In this document: positions 21,520 through 31,804 of the stretch, piece by piece
Layout of the letters: the number at the start of each line of letters is the position of its first letter
How positions within the stretch are numbered: the stretch's first letter is position 1
DNA from: Clusia tigrina
Taxonomy: Eukaryota; Arthropoda; Insecta; Diptera; Clusiidae
Direction: 5' to 3'
Assembly (NCBI GenBank): GCA_920105625.2
Contig: OV050030.1
Span: forward strand, 67,795,807 to 67,859,806
Length of the DNA stretch: 64,000 nt
The notes under the pieces: model-generated
What the model was told of the DNA's origin: nothing
Seen by the model: only the letters and a program-made list of their open reading frames with translations
Database searches by the model: none
Program-made: the position numbers and the translations under genes

Positions 21520-23083
21520 ATCTTGTTATACCTGGGAAGGTTAGGTACAGAAACCCGCTTCACCCTGTTCAATCGCTATTCCCTCAAACCAGCATTATAT
21601 TTTACACACCTGGATTCACTTTTAACTTCGACTAATGGTTTCGTTTTAGGTTGCTCATGTGCTTCTGCGGCGCAGGATCAAATATTCATAACTACTCAAA
21701 CTCTTATTACATTCCCGTACTCGGAGGTATGGTCGCCTTGCATTCAAACAAAGGATACCTCACCCATACCACCAACCTTACCGAATATCGCCGAGTGTTA
21801 ATGGATACGAGTAAAATTCTAGAGAACTTCCCACCATCACACGTCCGCAATCTACTCGAAGCCGATTATGGACAGATCAGAGGATTACTGAATACGCTAG
21901 AAATTTACCATCGACGCGCCCGAAGTTTCAACCTCATTGGATCTGCGCTAAAATTTATAGCGGATACCCCTGATGCCGATGATATGGCTGTCGTTCCCGG
22001 ATTCAGGAGCGGTTGACAGAAGGCCATGAAAAACAAATCAACATAAACGCAGCTACCCCAGAGCAAATTTCGGAACTTACTAAAGCTGTCAATACGCTTA
22101 GGGAATCGTCGTGACAAGTAGAAACAGGGCGGAAATCATGGAACTAACTAACAAATTGAACTCCATAGCAATGGGAAGAGCCGACGTGGTTAATCCTGTC
22201 TTATTACATAGCCGTGAGGTTGAATCAATTGTGAGAGCGGATCACCTGGTTGACGTTAGTGTCATGGATATTATGTCCATCCCTAATATAACCCTATACC
22301 AGAATAATGCGATCATACTCTTCCTGATAAAGTACCCCCTGGTTGAAAAACTATTCAAAAGGGTGCAGGTATACCCCGTTGTCAAAGAAGAACGGCGCGT
22401 GGGATCCTTATAATCAACCAATTTAGCAAACTGGAACGCTACCTTTATTACAGCGGCGCATTGCAACCAAGCCTCTAGTTCAGTTTGGTTCTGTTCCAAG
22501 GATTACCGACGCACCTGCGTTAGCCGCTTGGCAAACAATTTTTCAGCCACCTGCAATTCACTCCCTGCCCACGACATTCCGTCAATCCAAGTGGTGGATG
22601 ATTGGGTGATACTACTGAACAACTGTCCCGTAATGGTAGAAATCAAAGGAAGACCGCCAATTTGGGTAAAAGGTACAATATTGGTGACTTTCGCCTCTGA
22701 AGCGCGCATTAATGATTGCATCTTCCAGAATCATAGATCAACTCTGTCCTTATCACCTATGATGCCGCCGGTCCATTCAGTGAATCTTTCCGACTTTCAT
22801 TCCAGTGCTGTCACTCCGTTATTTAAAGGAGCTTAATGTTGAAAATCTGTGTTATATTGAGACAATCAAACGCGAGGTGCACCTGAAAGTCCTTCAAGGT
22901 ATGGGAGTAGTAGGAATGGTAGCATTGACAGGATTCACAATAATATTTGCGGGTATTTTCATAGTTTGTAAAAAAAGGAGAAACAAAGAAAGGAAAACGC
23001 TAAGAATCCTTCCAGTAATTAGGGACAGGGGCAATAGGGAACAGGAGTCACCCTCTCCAGCAGCCGGGGACGTCTGCACTTAA
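21520..23083 (+). pseudogene. env: Errantivirus env of E1, broken
   Basis: Envelope gene remnant of the insect retrovirus, related to the baculovirus F-type fusion proteins. Early frames (21523-21800) and the frame at 21651-22015 overlap around a frameshift. The most diagnostic part is near 21905-21990: a basic cleavage-like stretch followed by SFNLIGSALKFIADTPDADD, a hallmark of errantivirus Env. A central ectodomain lies at 22111-22836. A single membrane-spanning segment (near 22905-22975: a GMVALTGFTIIFAGIF-type stretch followed by a basic KKRRNKERK tail) ends the protein at 23083. Three or more frameshifts or stops interrupt it. Env mRNA is normally spliced; an acceptor-like pyrimidine tract plus CAG near 21680 is only suggestive. 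Confidence 0.8.
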
Positions 23084-23092
23084 GAGGGGAGT
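23081..23092 (+). promoter_or_regulatory. Polypurine tract of E1
   Basis: TAAGAGGGGAGT lies directly against the 3' LTR start at 23093 and is the expected plus-strand primer site. Confidence 0.75.
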
Positions 23093-23855
23093 AGTTAGCA
23101 CGTTTAGCTTCGACTGCACTCTTTCCGTCGCGCATTCTCAAATTCTGCAGCGTGTATTTAAAATCCCTGAACATGCTCTTGGTATCGGTCACGGGCAGGT
23201 TCTTAACCGTTGAACGGAAGCCTCCTGCACGCGCATTGCTGAAACCGCTGATAACGTGCGTTCTCACGCTTACAGCGGTTTCGATGGCTGTGTGAAGTCG
23301 GCGGCCGTTTTCGGCAGAAAGCTTGGCAGAAAAGTGCAAGCCAAGCGTCTGGCTGTGGAACCGTGTGCGAAATGCGCGTGGCAGCTGGAGTCAGGACGGT
23401 CTGCATCAGCTTACCTGAAAGGTAGGAATGACGGACTAAGTTAGTTAGAGTTTTGGTTTCGGAGTGGATCGCAATATAATAACGGGAACTATCCGAAATT
23501 GAACAAATGTGTTGGAAACTTATGAATTAAAATTAATGTAATAACGTGAATTATCCAAAATTGCATAAATTTGGTGATGCAGATAAACTTAAGAATTAAA
23601 GTAATAACGTGAATTATCCGAAATTGAATAAATGTATTGAAAACTTAAGAATTAAGGTAATAATAGACTTAAGAATTGAAATTAATGTAATAACGTGAAT
23701 TATCCGAACTTAAATAAATCTGTTGCTTCAAACCAACTTAAATTATTGCAAATATTGTCTTGATTAATATATTACTAAATTTGCTGAAGAGGAAATAATA
23801 AAAAAAAACAACTTGATAAAGAGTTAAAGCAACACGGTAAGGACAATATTTAACT
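23093..23855 (+). repeat. 3' LTR of E1
   Basis: A 763-bp LTR from AGTTAGCACG to ATATTTAACT, followed by the target duplication TATA (23856-23859). Its U5-side half consists of three or four imperfect repeats of a GTAATAACGTGAATTATCCG-type unit alternating with ACTTAAGAATTAA. It retains ~225 bp (about 23237-23463) lost from the 5' LTR. Confidence 0.88.
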
Positions 23856-23859
23856 TATA

Positions 23860-24450
23860 CATGTATACATATGTATGAGAATGCGCACATTATTTCAGTC
23901 AGAAAAAATATTAAAACATATTTACATGTACCTGATATACTTTCTTATACGTACCCTTCAGTAAGTCGAGCTAATGCCGATTTAGCGAGATTGCTAGCTA
24001 CCGGTAAACACCACTAGTTCCCCGTCAATCAACTTTCTATGCATTCGATAGGCTAATTTAACATGGAGATATCCTTGGAGGTAGTCAGTCGGCACCATTG
24101 GCATTACCTGTACTCGGCCACTTCGCTAGTACGAAGTAAATAGCTATGTCGGTAGGTATTAGTCGTTACCAGTAGATAACTACTTTGATAATGTCAGGTA
24201 ATCAACTACTTCGCTTGTCAAAGGTAACTATGTTTTTTCTTAGTCCGCAGTAGCAACGGGGTTCATTAATGTTTCTGATTCCTTCGTGATTAAAAAATGC
24301 TCAAATTTTTTCAATGCAAATTAATGAAAGAACTTCAACCTTAATATATTCCAACTTAAATAACTTAAACCGTAGTCTCTGACCTTATCTTTGGTTACAT
24401 GTATACATACTCATACCTTTTTTTCAGAATACTTATTAACTAGTGCATTT
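23860..24450. other. Unassigned spacer between E1 and R1-2
   Basis: About 590 bases without a convincing gene. It starts with ATACATGTATACATATGTAT, a short palindromic stretch. The middle (23950-24250) is less A+T-rich and unlike anything else in the window. I see no terminal repeats. Confidence 0.4.
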
Positions 24451-25222
24451 TTACATTGGTTCTTTACAGCCACACACAACATTTTTGTGAAGAGCGAAGT
24501 GGCGGTTGCAATTTTTTGGTGCGGAATTTATTTCTGAAAATCTACCAAAGGTAGTAAAAATAAATTGTGCGAAAATTGTGGAAAGGGCAGCCGAATAGCT
24601 AACCCTGGTGATAAGTGCTAAGTGTATGTAGATTCGAGACCGTAAAATAAATAAGGTATTTGATTTGTAGTTTCTGCAGTGAGTTGCAGCAGTTTTGCCT
24701 CTGTTTCGCTTATCCGCACGGCAGAGCGTAACCTTGTGCGACCTCCGCCTACATAGTGCAAGCTGAGCAGTGGTTTGGCGAAAATACCAGCCCCCGTGCA
24801 GCGAAGCGTTTGGAGGAACACTGCAGATACGGCAATTTCTGTGCCTAGGCGAATATAAATTTATTCCTTTAAACTTAATTAATTTGCCTACGCGTCGCGA
24901 CTTATGCAACTTCCCGCATCTCAATTGGCTTATCCGCAAAATTGAGAGAGCGTTGGAAGCTGTGCACTTAGTGTAGTGTAGGAGTGCAGCGCGCTCATCT
25001 GAGCAAAGAGAGAGACTCAAAAAAAAAAAAATAAAAATAAAATAAAAAAAGTGTTGCCAACGCAATTGGACGCAAGCTAAGTATTGTATTTATTGTGTTT
25101 TACTTTTATTACTTTTCCCCCCTTTTTTGCCCTTTCTTCAACTTTTTAAGGGTAAAAAGGGAAAATAAAATTACTTATAATTATATTTATTAATACCATT
25201 TTTACTTATAATATTTGGATCT
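24451..25222 (+). other. Probable 5' UTR of R1-2
   Basis: Non-coding sequence leading to ORF1. It is GC-richer than its surroundings up to ~25015, followed by A-rich and T-rich runs (25020-25200). No reading frame resembles a known protein. The assignment rests only on position. Confidence 0.4.
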
Positions 25223-26554
25223 TTGGATAGGAAAATGAGTGTTCAGCGAACGCCTCCCGGGGGGCCAAAAATAATTTTAGGTACTAGTCGGCTAGTCGCA
25301 AGAGTGAATGCTGCAGGGAGCGGCAGACGAGGTTCTCCCGGGGAGGATAGCGCAGAGCGCGCTACGGCCGACCTATGTGGCGAAGAGGTATTAACACCCA
25401 CAACGAATATAGATCCTAGCGACACTCTGGCAAAAATGGGGAATAAAATAGAGGAGCTGATCATCATCATGGACAGCCAAAGAAGTATAAATAAGGCAAT
25501 GAGGGCTCTACTGGGTGATATCCGCACTCTGCAGAAGGCAGCGGTAGAAGAGAGAGGCAAGAGAAATCTGGGGGAGGCTATGGTGAACGCAACCCAAATC
25601 TCACCGTTGATCGGTCCTAGAGCGCAGCCATTCAACCCGATGGGATGGCAGAAGTTTCACCGCCACCAACCAAAAAGCGTACACGGGTCATCTCACCATA
25701 AATTGAAACAGCTCCAAAGAAGTTGCAGCAAGCCTCTGTGCCAGAATGGCAATTGGTGAAACTGAAGAGAAGTGCCAAAAAGGATAGGGGAACTAAAGAG
25801 CCCCAAGATCCATGCAGAGGACAGAAAAAGAAATCCGACCAAGGCCCGATGCGCTGATCATTGCAGCCATTGGAGAGGCATCCTACGCAGAAATCCTGCG
25901 GATGGTAAAAAAAGGGTAACGCCCAATGCCATCGGTGATGACGTCAAAGCCATTCGCAGAACGGCTAAAGGCGAGTTAATATTGGAACTTGAGCGAACGG
26001 TAGAGAGCAGAACGACGAGCCACCAAGTTGCGATCGCTGATGTGATGAAGGAGACAGCAACGGTGGTGGCAAAGATGAACATGCTCACCATCCAGTGCAG
26101 AGATCTAGATGAGATCACCACCCTAGCTGAGATCTGTGTAGCCTTGCATGAACAATGCGGAATAACGAGACCACACGGGGAACCTATAAGAAGTTTGCGT
26201 AATGGCTACAAAGGCACTCAAACCGTCTATATTAGCTTGCCAATCGAGGACGCAAAAAAGGTCCTGAAGGCAAAACGTGTTCGTATTGGATGGGTTTCCT
26301 GCAGAGTACGGGAATCGGTGACTCTCAAGCGCTTTTTTAAATGTTGGGGATACGCTCACGTGGCTCAACAGTGCAAAGAAGGGGTTGACCGACACGATAT
26401 GTGTAGGAAGTGCGGAGAGAGGGGCCACATGTCAGCAACGTGCACTAATAAAGAAAAGTGTGCTTTATGTCAGGGCGATCATGCGGCAGGCAGTGAGTGC
26501 CCAGGCAGTAAGTGCCCAGTACACCAGCAGGCGAAAATAAACAGCGGCATATGA
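25223..26554 (+). pseudogene. R1-clade ORF1 (gag-like, CCHC zinc knuckles), frameshifted
   Basis: RNA-binding protein of R1-2. The frame from 25223 (MDRKMSVQRTPPGG) covers a Gly/Arg-rich start and a helical segment (KMGNKIEELIIIMDSQRS). It then shifts twice around 25700-25920, where an ALIIAAIGEASYAEIL piece lies in another frame. From about 25920 the frame is clean to 26554. The zinc-knuckle region near 26330-26510 has a first knuckle lacking its first Cys (Phe-Lys-Cys-Trp), then CRKCGERGHMSATC (C-X2-C-X4-H-X4-C) and CALCQGDHAAGSEC (C-X2-C-X3-H-X5-C). Three knuckles are usual for this clade. The last codons overlap the presumed ORF2 start at 26551. Confidence 0.82.
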
Positions 26555-27306
26555 AAATAGTGCAGTTAAATCTAAACCACTGCACGGCAGCCCAAGTACT
26601 ACTGCACTAAACGGTGAACGAGCAAAATTTTGATATAGCTCTACTGTGCGAACGGTTTAAAAATATAGATCGGCACGAGTGGGTGATGGATGCCAGTGGT
26701 AAATCAGCCATCAGGGTCCTGAACGGTAGGTGCTTTCAACAAAAAATGGCTGCCACAGAAAACAGCTACACCTGGGTCCAATTCGGGAAATCTCCGGTGG
26801 TCGTTGCGGGAGATTTCAACGCTTGGTCCACAGCTTGGGAGAGCGCGCGCACTAGTCAGCGTGGAAGAATTCTGCTGGAGTGCCTGGCGCCCTTTTACCT
26901 CGTCATTCTCAATCAGGTCGGTCAGTACACTTTTGACTCAGGCAGGGGTACGTCGGTAATAGACCCCACCTTCGCGAACAGCACTGCTAAGCGCATCGCG
27001 CGATGGTCTATCAGTAACATATATATGCATATCGGCCACGTGGCCATAGTTATTGAGATGGATAACGCGGCACAAAGGCGTACAAAACAGATGCAAAATG
27101 CGCAGACAAAAGGCTGGAAAGTTCGGGCTTTTGATGCGGAGGTCTTTGATCTAGTTTGGAAAGAAGAACAAATCAGCATGGGTACTGCCACGGCCATAAC
27201 GGATAGCATCACCAACTGTCTCATCAAAGCCTGCGACGCGGAGATGCCAAGGGTGTTAAATCGTCACGCTAGAAAACCAGTGTATTGGTGGAATGAGGAG
27301 ATCGTA
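26551..27306 (+). pseudogene. R1-2 ORF2 part 1: APE-type endonuclease, truncated
   Basis: Starts MKIVQLNLNHCTAAQ at 26551, the typical N-terminus of R1 endonucleases, with a stop after ~19 codons. The frame from 26614 then carries LLCERFKNID and a jump from SYTWVQF to GKSPVVVAGDFNAW near 26785-26825. About 40 residues normally between these are missing. After GDFNAWSTAW the order continues through RGRILLECLAP, a DPTFAN segment and GHVAIVIEMD. The segment ends in an ORF2 linker (PRVLNRHARKPVYWWNEEIV) that is repeated at 28085-28143. Confidence 0.8.
27116..27306 (+). repeat. Left copy of a ~190-bp diverged direct repeat in R1-2 ORF2
   Basis: Matches 27950-28143 from GGAAAG to GAGATCGTAG with about seven substitutions by eye. 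It carries the ORF2 linker after the endonuclease. The two copies bracket a 643-bp insert. Confidence 0.85.
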
Positions 27307-27949
27307 GTTGAAGGGACATAAGTGTCTGGTGAACATCGTTTGAAACGACCTACTAGCACAGGTGCACCTAACACTTCTGCGAACGCAGCTAACATGTGAT
27401 ACAACTGATAGTTAGAAGCATGGAAAGTGACGAACCCGGCCTCTCTCGGATACTCTGAAAGCAATCACACTGAAATAACCTCTAAAAACTGTCCTTTAAA
27501 GAAGGGCCCAATTCCCACAGAACTAATTGATAACCGCAACCGACCCTGCTTCACAAAAGAATTATGGACAGCAGCTGATCACACGAGCCACTCACCTACT
27601 TTTCGTATTTTGCTTTTCACCCTCGTGACAACTATCCAGAAACCGCGGTAAACGTAAGAAACAGAGAACTACCCAATGTTGATGCAGCGTAAAGACCCCA
27701 ACACACGGTAGGGGAAACAAACACACAAGAGAATAAAGCCAACAACAGTACACGTAGGTATGTGTGTGGGCAATAATATTACTTACCCACGAAGAGACGC
27801 TGGCTTACCCGTATATGCGAGTATGTGGTTGGGTTCGTTAAGCATTATCCCAACACGCTTACATAGCCGTCAGGTAATGGGTAATCGTCCGTAGATCACT
27901 ACGCTCACAATTGACGGGCACAAACACACATACGCGCACTGATTCCATG
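27307..27949. other. Unidentified 643-bp insert between the two repeat copies
   Basis: Unrelated to the R1 reading frame on either side. I find no coding frame, clear LTR ends or inverted termini. It has CACAAACACACA-type stretches and a GTATGTGTGTGGGCAATAAT...TTACTTACCCAC region near 27757-27790. It could be a fragment of another repeat. Confidence 0.5.
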
Positions 27950-30113
27950 TGGAAAGTGCGGGCTTTTGATGCGGAGGTCTTTGATCTAGTTTGGAAAGAA
28001 GAACAAATCAGCATGGGTACTGCCACGGCCATAACGGATAGCATCACCAACGGACTCAGCAAAGTCTGCGACGCGGCGATGCCAAGGGTGTTAAATCGGC
28101 ACGCTAGAAAACCAGTGTATTGGTGGAATGAGGAGATCGTAGCCGCCAGGAAGGAGTGTATTCAAGCCCGCCGAAAGGCTCAGAGGGCTCGAAAACGCCC
28201 GTCATGGGATACACTACGAGCGGAATACAAAAAATGCCGAAAAGCATTGAAGGAGCCCATCCGCAGCAGTAAAAATTAGTGTTTTAAGTCTCTGTGTGCG
28301 AATGCTCTGTGTATCCATGGGGAATAGGGGGCAGGTCACCGCAACCAAATTTCACCGCCCTGATGAGAACAATTGTAGCTACACTCTTCCCACAGGAGAC
28401 GGATAGAATGCCCAATCATAGCAAGGGTCCAATTACCGATATCCCAGCTGTTACCAGTAGCGATGTAATCATGCTCCTGAGGAGAATCGCTGACAACAAA
28501 GCTCCCGGTCTAGATGGCATCCCAAATGTGGCACTAAAAGCGGCAATAGAGACGAGGCCAGAGGTTTTTGCTTGGTTGTACAATACGTGCATAAAGAAAG
28601 GGGTATTCCTAGATAGATGGAAACAGCAACGACTGGTACTACTGCTTAAGACAGGAAAGCAACCAGACCAACAATCAGCATATCGACCACCGTGCATGTT
28701 AGACACGACAGGCAAAATATTGATGCGGATATCTGCGAACGACTCCAGGAGGCGGTAGAAAACATGGTGGGCTTTAAGGCCGTCAATATGGTTTCCGAAG
28801 GGGACGTTCGACGTTAGATGCCATTAATGCCGTAACGGACATAGCCCGTGAAGCAACAAGTGGCAAGCGATGGCGAGGAGGTACAAGAAGTATTGCGCGG
28901 TGGTGACGCTGGACGTAAAAAATGCTTTCAACTGAGCGAGCTGGACTCTAATTATAGAAGCACTTCGGAGTTTCTGCGTTCCGGTGTGCTATCCAGAGTG
29001 CTGTTATAAGACACTGATGAGGGCTTTCGTCGCTCTGCAGTCGCTCTGGTGGGGTCCCACAAGGATCTGTACTCGGCCCTATCCTGTGGAACATCATGTA
29101 CGATGGCATACTCCGCTTGGACCTACCAATGGATGTGACGCTCATCGGGTACGCAGACGACATCGCAATGGTGGCGGTGTCAAAACACATCCAGACAGTT
29201 ATGGAATGGCTCACTAGTGCAATGCTGGAACTAGCCGCCCATAAAACAGCGGCGGTACTACTGAGTACGAGGAAAGTAACCGAGAGGTTCACCATCATAG
29301 TGGGAAGCCATCAGATCGCATCCCAACCACAACTTTGGTACCTGGGAGTAATTATTGACGCCAAGCTCACCCTCAAAGAGCATCTGAAAGCAGTCAAAGC
29401 AAAGGCCACGAGATTAAATGGAGCACTTACACGTATGATGCCGAATATTGGAGGCCCACGCTCAAGTCAACGGAGACTACTAGCTCCATCATTTCGTATG
29501 CCGCGCCAATCTGGGTGGAAGCCACTAAGGTGGAAGCTTTCATTAAATGCATCCAGTCAGTAAATAGGCTGAGCGCACTACACGTAGCTAGCGCATTTCG
29601 CAGTGTATCGGACGAAGCAATAGGGATAATAAGCAGCAAACCACCCATTGACTTGCTGGCGAAGGAGGTACACCGGCTCTACAAGCAGAGCGCGAGACCC
29701 ACAAACATCGAGAAAGCAGCGGAAAAAAAAATTACCATTGCGGAATGGTAACAGAGGTGGGAGCAATCAAAAAGGGTCGATGGACATTCATGCTGATCCC
29801 TCACATCATACCATGGGTAACAGGGACGCACGGGGAACTGAACTACTACGTTACACAGTTGCTAACTTGTCACGGCTGCTTTAAGCAGTGTCTCCATGAG
29901 AGAAAGTTTGAGGAAGACCCATACTGTCCGTACTGTCCTGGGGTGCACGAGAACGCACAGCACGTGTTTTTCGACTGCCCACACTTCAAAGGCACGCGGG
30001 ATGAACTGAGTGCTGTCCCCGATGAACCACCAACAATGGACAACCTCTGTGAGCACATGTGCGATACGCTCGTCAAGTGGGAAGCAGTTTGCTCCGCAAA
30101 AAAAAAATTTTAA
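27950..30113 (+). pseudogene. R1-2 ORF2 part 2: reverse transcriptase and C-terminal zinc motif, broken
   Basis: Begins with the right copy of the direct repeat (27950-28143) and continues without interruption into the RT: NKAPGLDGIPNVALK near 28500, KQPDQQSAYRP near 28660-28690 and TLDVKNAFN near 28910. A GPTRICTRPYP-type frameshifted stretch stands where PQGSVLGP would be, and the intact Y-A-D-D box is at 29150-29161. The thumb contains LGVIIDAKLTLKEHL near 29345. The C-terminal region, in the frame from 29745, ends with a zinc-binding motif (CPYCPGVHENAQHVFFDC, near 29925-29985) typical of R1. About six frameshifts or stops occur, mostly between 28740 and 29100 and near 29500. Confidence 0.85.
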
Positions 30114-30329
30114 AGAAAAGAATTTTTGTATGGAAAAAAGTCCTTTTTGGAATTTTTAAATTTTCCGACTTTTCTTCAGGAAAAGTATAAGGTTTTTTTA
30201 TTTCTAAACCTTCCCAGACCCACAACGAACAACCTCTGAAAATACCATCAAGATTGGTCCAGCCGTTCTCGAGCCTTAGCGTCACTAACAAACAAACATT
30301 CATTTTTATATATATAGATTCATTAAGAA
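30114..30329. repeat. Short dispersed repeat tail between R1-2 and the truncated A2 LTR
   Basis: Contains CAAGATTGGTCCAGCCGTTC followed by TCGAG, then AAACATTCATTTTTATATAT plus ATAGAT. Phrases like these recur at the ends of dispersed repeats in many insect genomes (from memory; I cannot name the family with certainty). It abuts the cut edge of the A2 5' LTR. Confidence 0.4.
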
Positions 30330-30641
30330 TTTTGCGTCACCGAAGGGCATTCAAAGTTAGAATGCACCATCAACATTTCAGATTGGCGTAGGTCAGTTGG
30401 CTTGACCAACTGACACCAATTAACAGGTGCGAAACTGGAACACCAGAAAGGTCAGTTTTTGTATTGTAATTGTGAATTGCAAATAGTATATAAGAGTTAG
30501 TATTCTAAGAAATAAAAGCTTGTGATTTTAAAACTAAAAGTGTAATGTATTGAATCTTTACAAAGAGTGATTTAGGCTTTTCAGATACACGCGCGCAGCA
30601 GAACGACGTCCCCCGTCAAACAAGGACGCAAGACCCCAACA
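30330..30641 (+). repeat. 5' LTR of A2, left-truncated
   Basis: Matches 38970-39280 of the 3' LTR and ends in GACCCCAACA. It retains a TATATAAG box (30487-30494) and an AATAAA signal (30511-30516), so the promoter part remains while the U3 start is missing. Confidence 0.88.
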
Positions 30642-30644
30642 TTT

Positions 30645-30655
30645 TGGCGCAGCCG
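30645..30655 (+). promoter_or_regulatory. Primer-binding site of A2, tRNA-Ser type
   Basis: TGGCGCAGCCG, three bases after the LTR, is complementary to the 3' end of a tRNA-Ser (CGGCTGCG plus CCA, from memory). The 17.6/297 group uses a similar site. Confidence 0.7.
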
Positions 30656-31804
30656 CTCTTAAGGACCTACAGGAGGAATCCCAGGGCAAGGTACCCTGTA
30701 GCAGGAAAGAATACTGCAACAAAATCAAAGGACATCTTACTACAACATTTAAAGGACCAGGATGTCATCGGGAAAAATAATGGTGAGTATGTCTATAGTA
30801 GGACATCTTAGTATTTAAGAAAATTTTGCCGACGATTCTTCGGTGGCCGTGTGGGCGCTTTTGCGCCGGTCATGCAGAAGAAGCAGCATTGGGGCTGATT
30901 AGCCGCTGCGGTTAGGTGACAATAGGTCGATCTAATAAGAAAACTTTCTACTTACGGTCAGGTTGTATAGGGTTGTTCCACTGAGATTAGGCTCATACTT
31001 TTTAATACATTTTCTTTCAGCATTCTCGGGGGATATGGAACGTGTCTGTTTATTCACGGATTTTGCGTTATTGAATTGCGAACTTGTGTATACCGGTTGG
31101 TTTGGTTCGGAAAGAACGTGCCACGGTATAGGGTTCGTACGGTTATGATAGGGGATTTGTGTTTGTTTGTCGGTAGGGACATTTATACGATTCAATTTAT
31201 ATTGTTTTGAAATCAAAATAAAGATTGATTTAAATATTTGGCATTTTGAGTTTAGGGTATTAGCTGAAGAGGTGCAGACAACACGTGTTGTTGCATCAAA
31301 GTTTTCGAAGTTCGGAAACTACGATTTGCGTAGCAATGTTGAAGAAAACATTTAAATGCTGTTATTATGTGGCGCATACGTTACGGGTTTATTTTTAAAT
31401 ATGGATTCAAATTTCCGGGAATGAATCAAGACACTTTTGCCGCTATATCAAATTTCGGAACATATGGCCTTTTCTATGGATTCTTGGGAGGATTAAAGAT
31501 GGTGAGAGGAGAGCAAGGAGTATCTATGAGGAAGTCAAGGACCAATTTGCACTGAAGGAAGGACTTAATGGACGCCGGTAGACAGCGAACATATAACTTA
31601 TGATGGAAGTTAAAAGAATATTAAGATAGAATTTACGGTGGAATGTTTTTTAATAAATTTGTATTTATCATTAAGTAAAATGAAATAAAAAAAAATTGGG
31701 ATGAGTTAATAACAAGTTTTAACAATTATTGGGTTTTATTAATTTTATTAATTTTTATTATGTTTTGGTAATGGGGATACGCCAGCTGTTCTGGCATTTG
31801 GGAT
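30656..31804 (+). other. A2 leader, ~1.15 kb, non-coding
   Basis: A long leader with no recognisable protein. A short frame starts at 30762 (MSSGKIM) and runs directly into a strong splice-donor-like ATG|GTGAGTAT at 30783. An acceptor-like TACATTTTCTTTCAG ends at 31020. Splicing is not proven, and the joined frame closes after ~17 codons. Confidence 0.5.

Larger units (their letters stand above)
11262..23855 (+). mobile_element. Errantivirus (insect endogenous retrovirus, gypsy group) E1, interrupted by Jky-2
   Basis: A complete but inactive errantivirus insertion: 5' LTR, tRNA-Lys primer site, gag, pol, env, polypurine tract and 3' LTR in canonical order. The LTR ends are AGTTAGC...TTTAACT. 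The element is flanked by the 4-bp target duplication TATA (11258-11261 and 23856-23859), the size and sequence typical of the gypsy group. The 5' LTR is split by Jky-2 (11519-16217) and lacks ~225 bp present in the 3' LTR (about 23237-23463). gag, pol and env all carry stops and frameshifts. Errantiviruses normally express in ovarian follicle cells and can form particles; this copy cannot. Confidence 0.9.
24451..30113 (+). mobile_element. R1-clade non-LTR retrotransposon, near full length (R1-2)
   Basis: A long R1-clade element: a 5' UTR (start uncertain, anywhere from ~24450 to ~24630), ORF1 with CCHC knuckles, then ORF2 with endonuclease, RT and C-terminal zinc motif, ending at 30113 just before a short different repeat. 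It is interrupted by a 643-bp segment (27307-27949) flanked by a diverged 190-bp direct repeat of ORF2. Canonical R1 inserts in 28S rDNA; no rDNA flanks are present, so this is a dispersed R1-like family. Confidence 0.82.

Noticed and set aside
23855..24450. Possible solo LTR between E1 and R1-2
   Set aside because: No paired termini, primer site, or second copy in the window.
24451..25065. 204-codon minus-strand frame over the R1-2 5' UTR
   Set aside because: No recognisable domain, unusual composition, and opposite to the element's transcription. A chance open frame is more likely.
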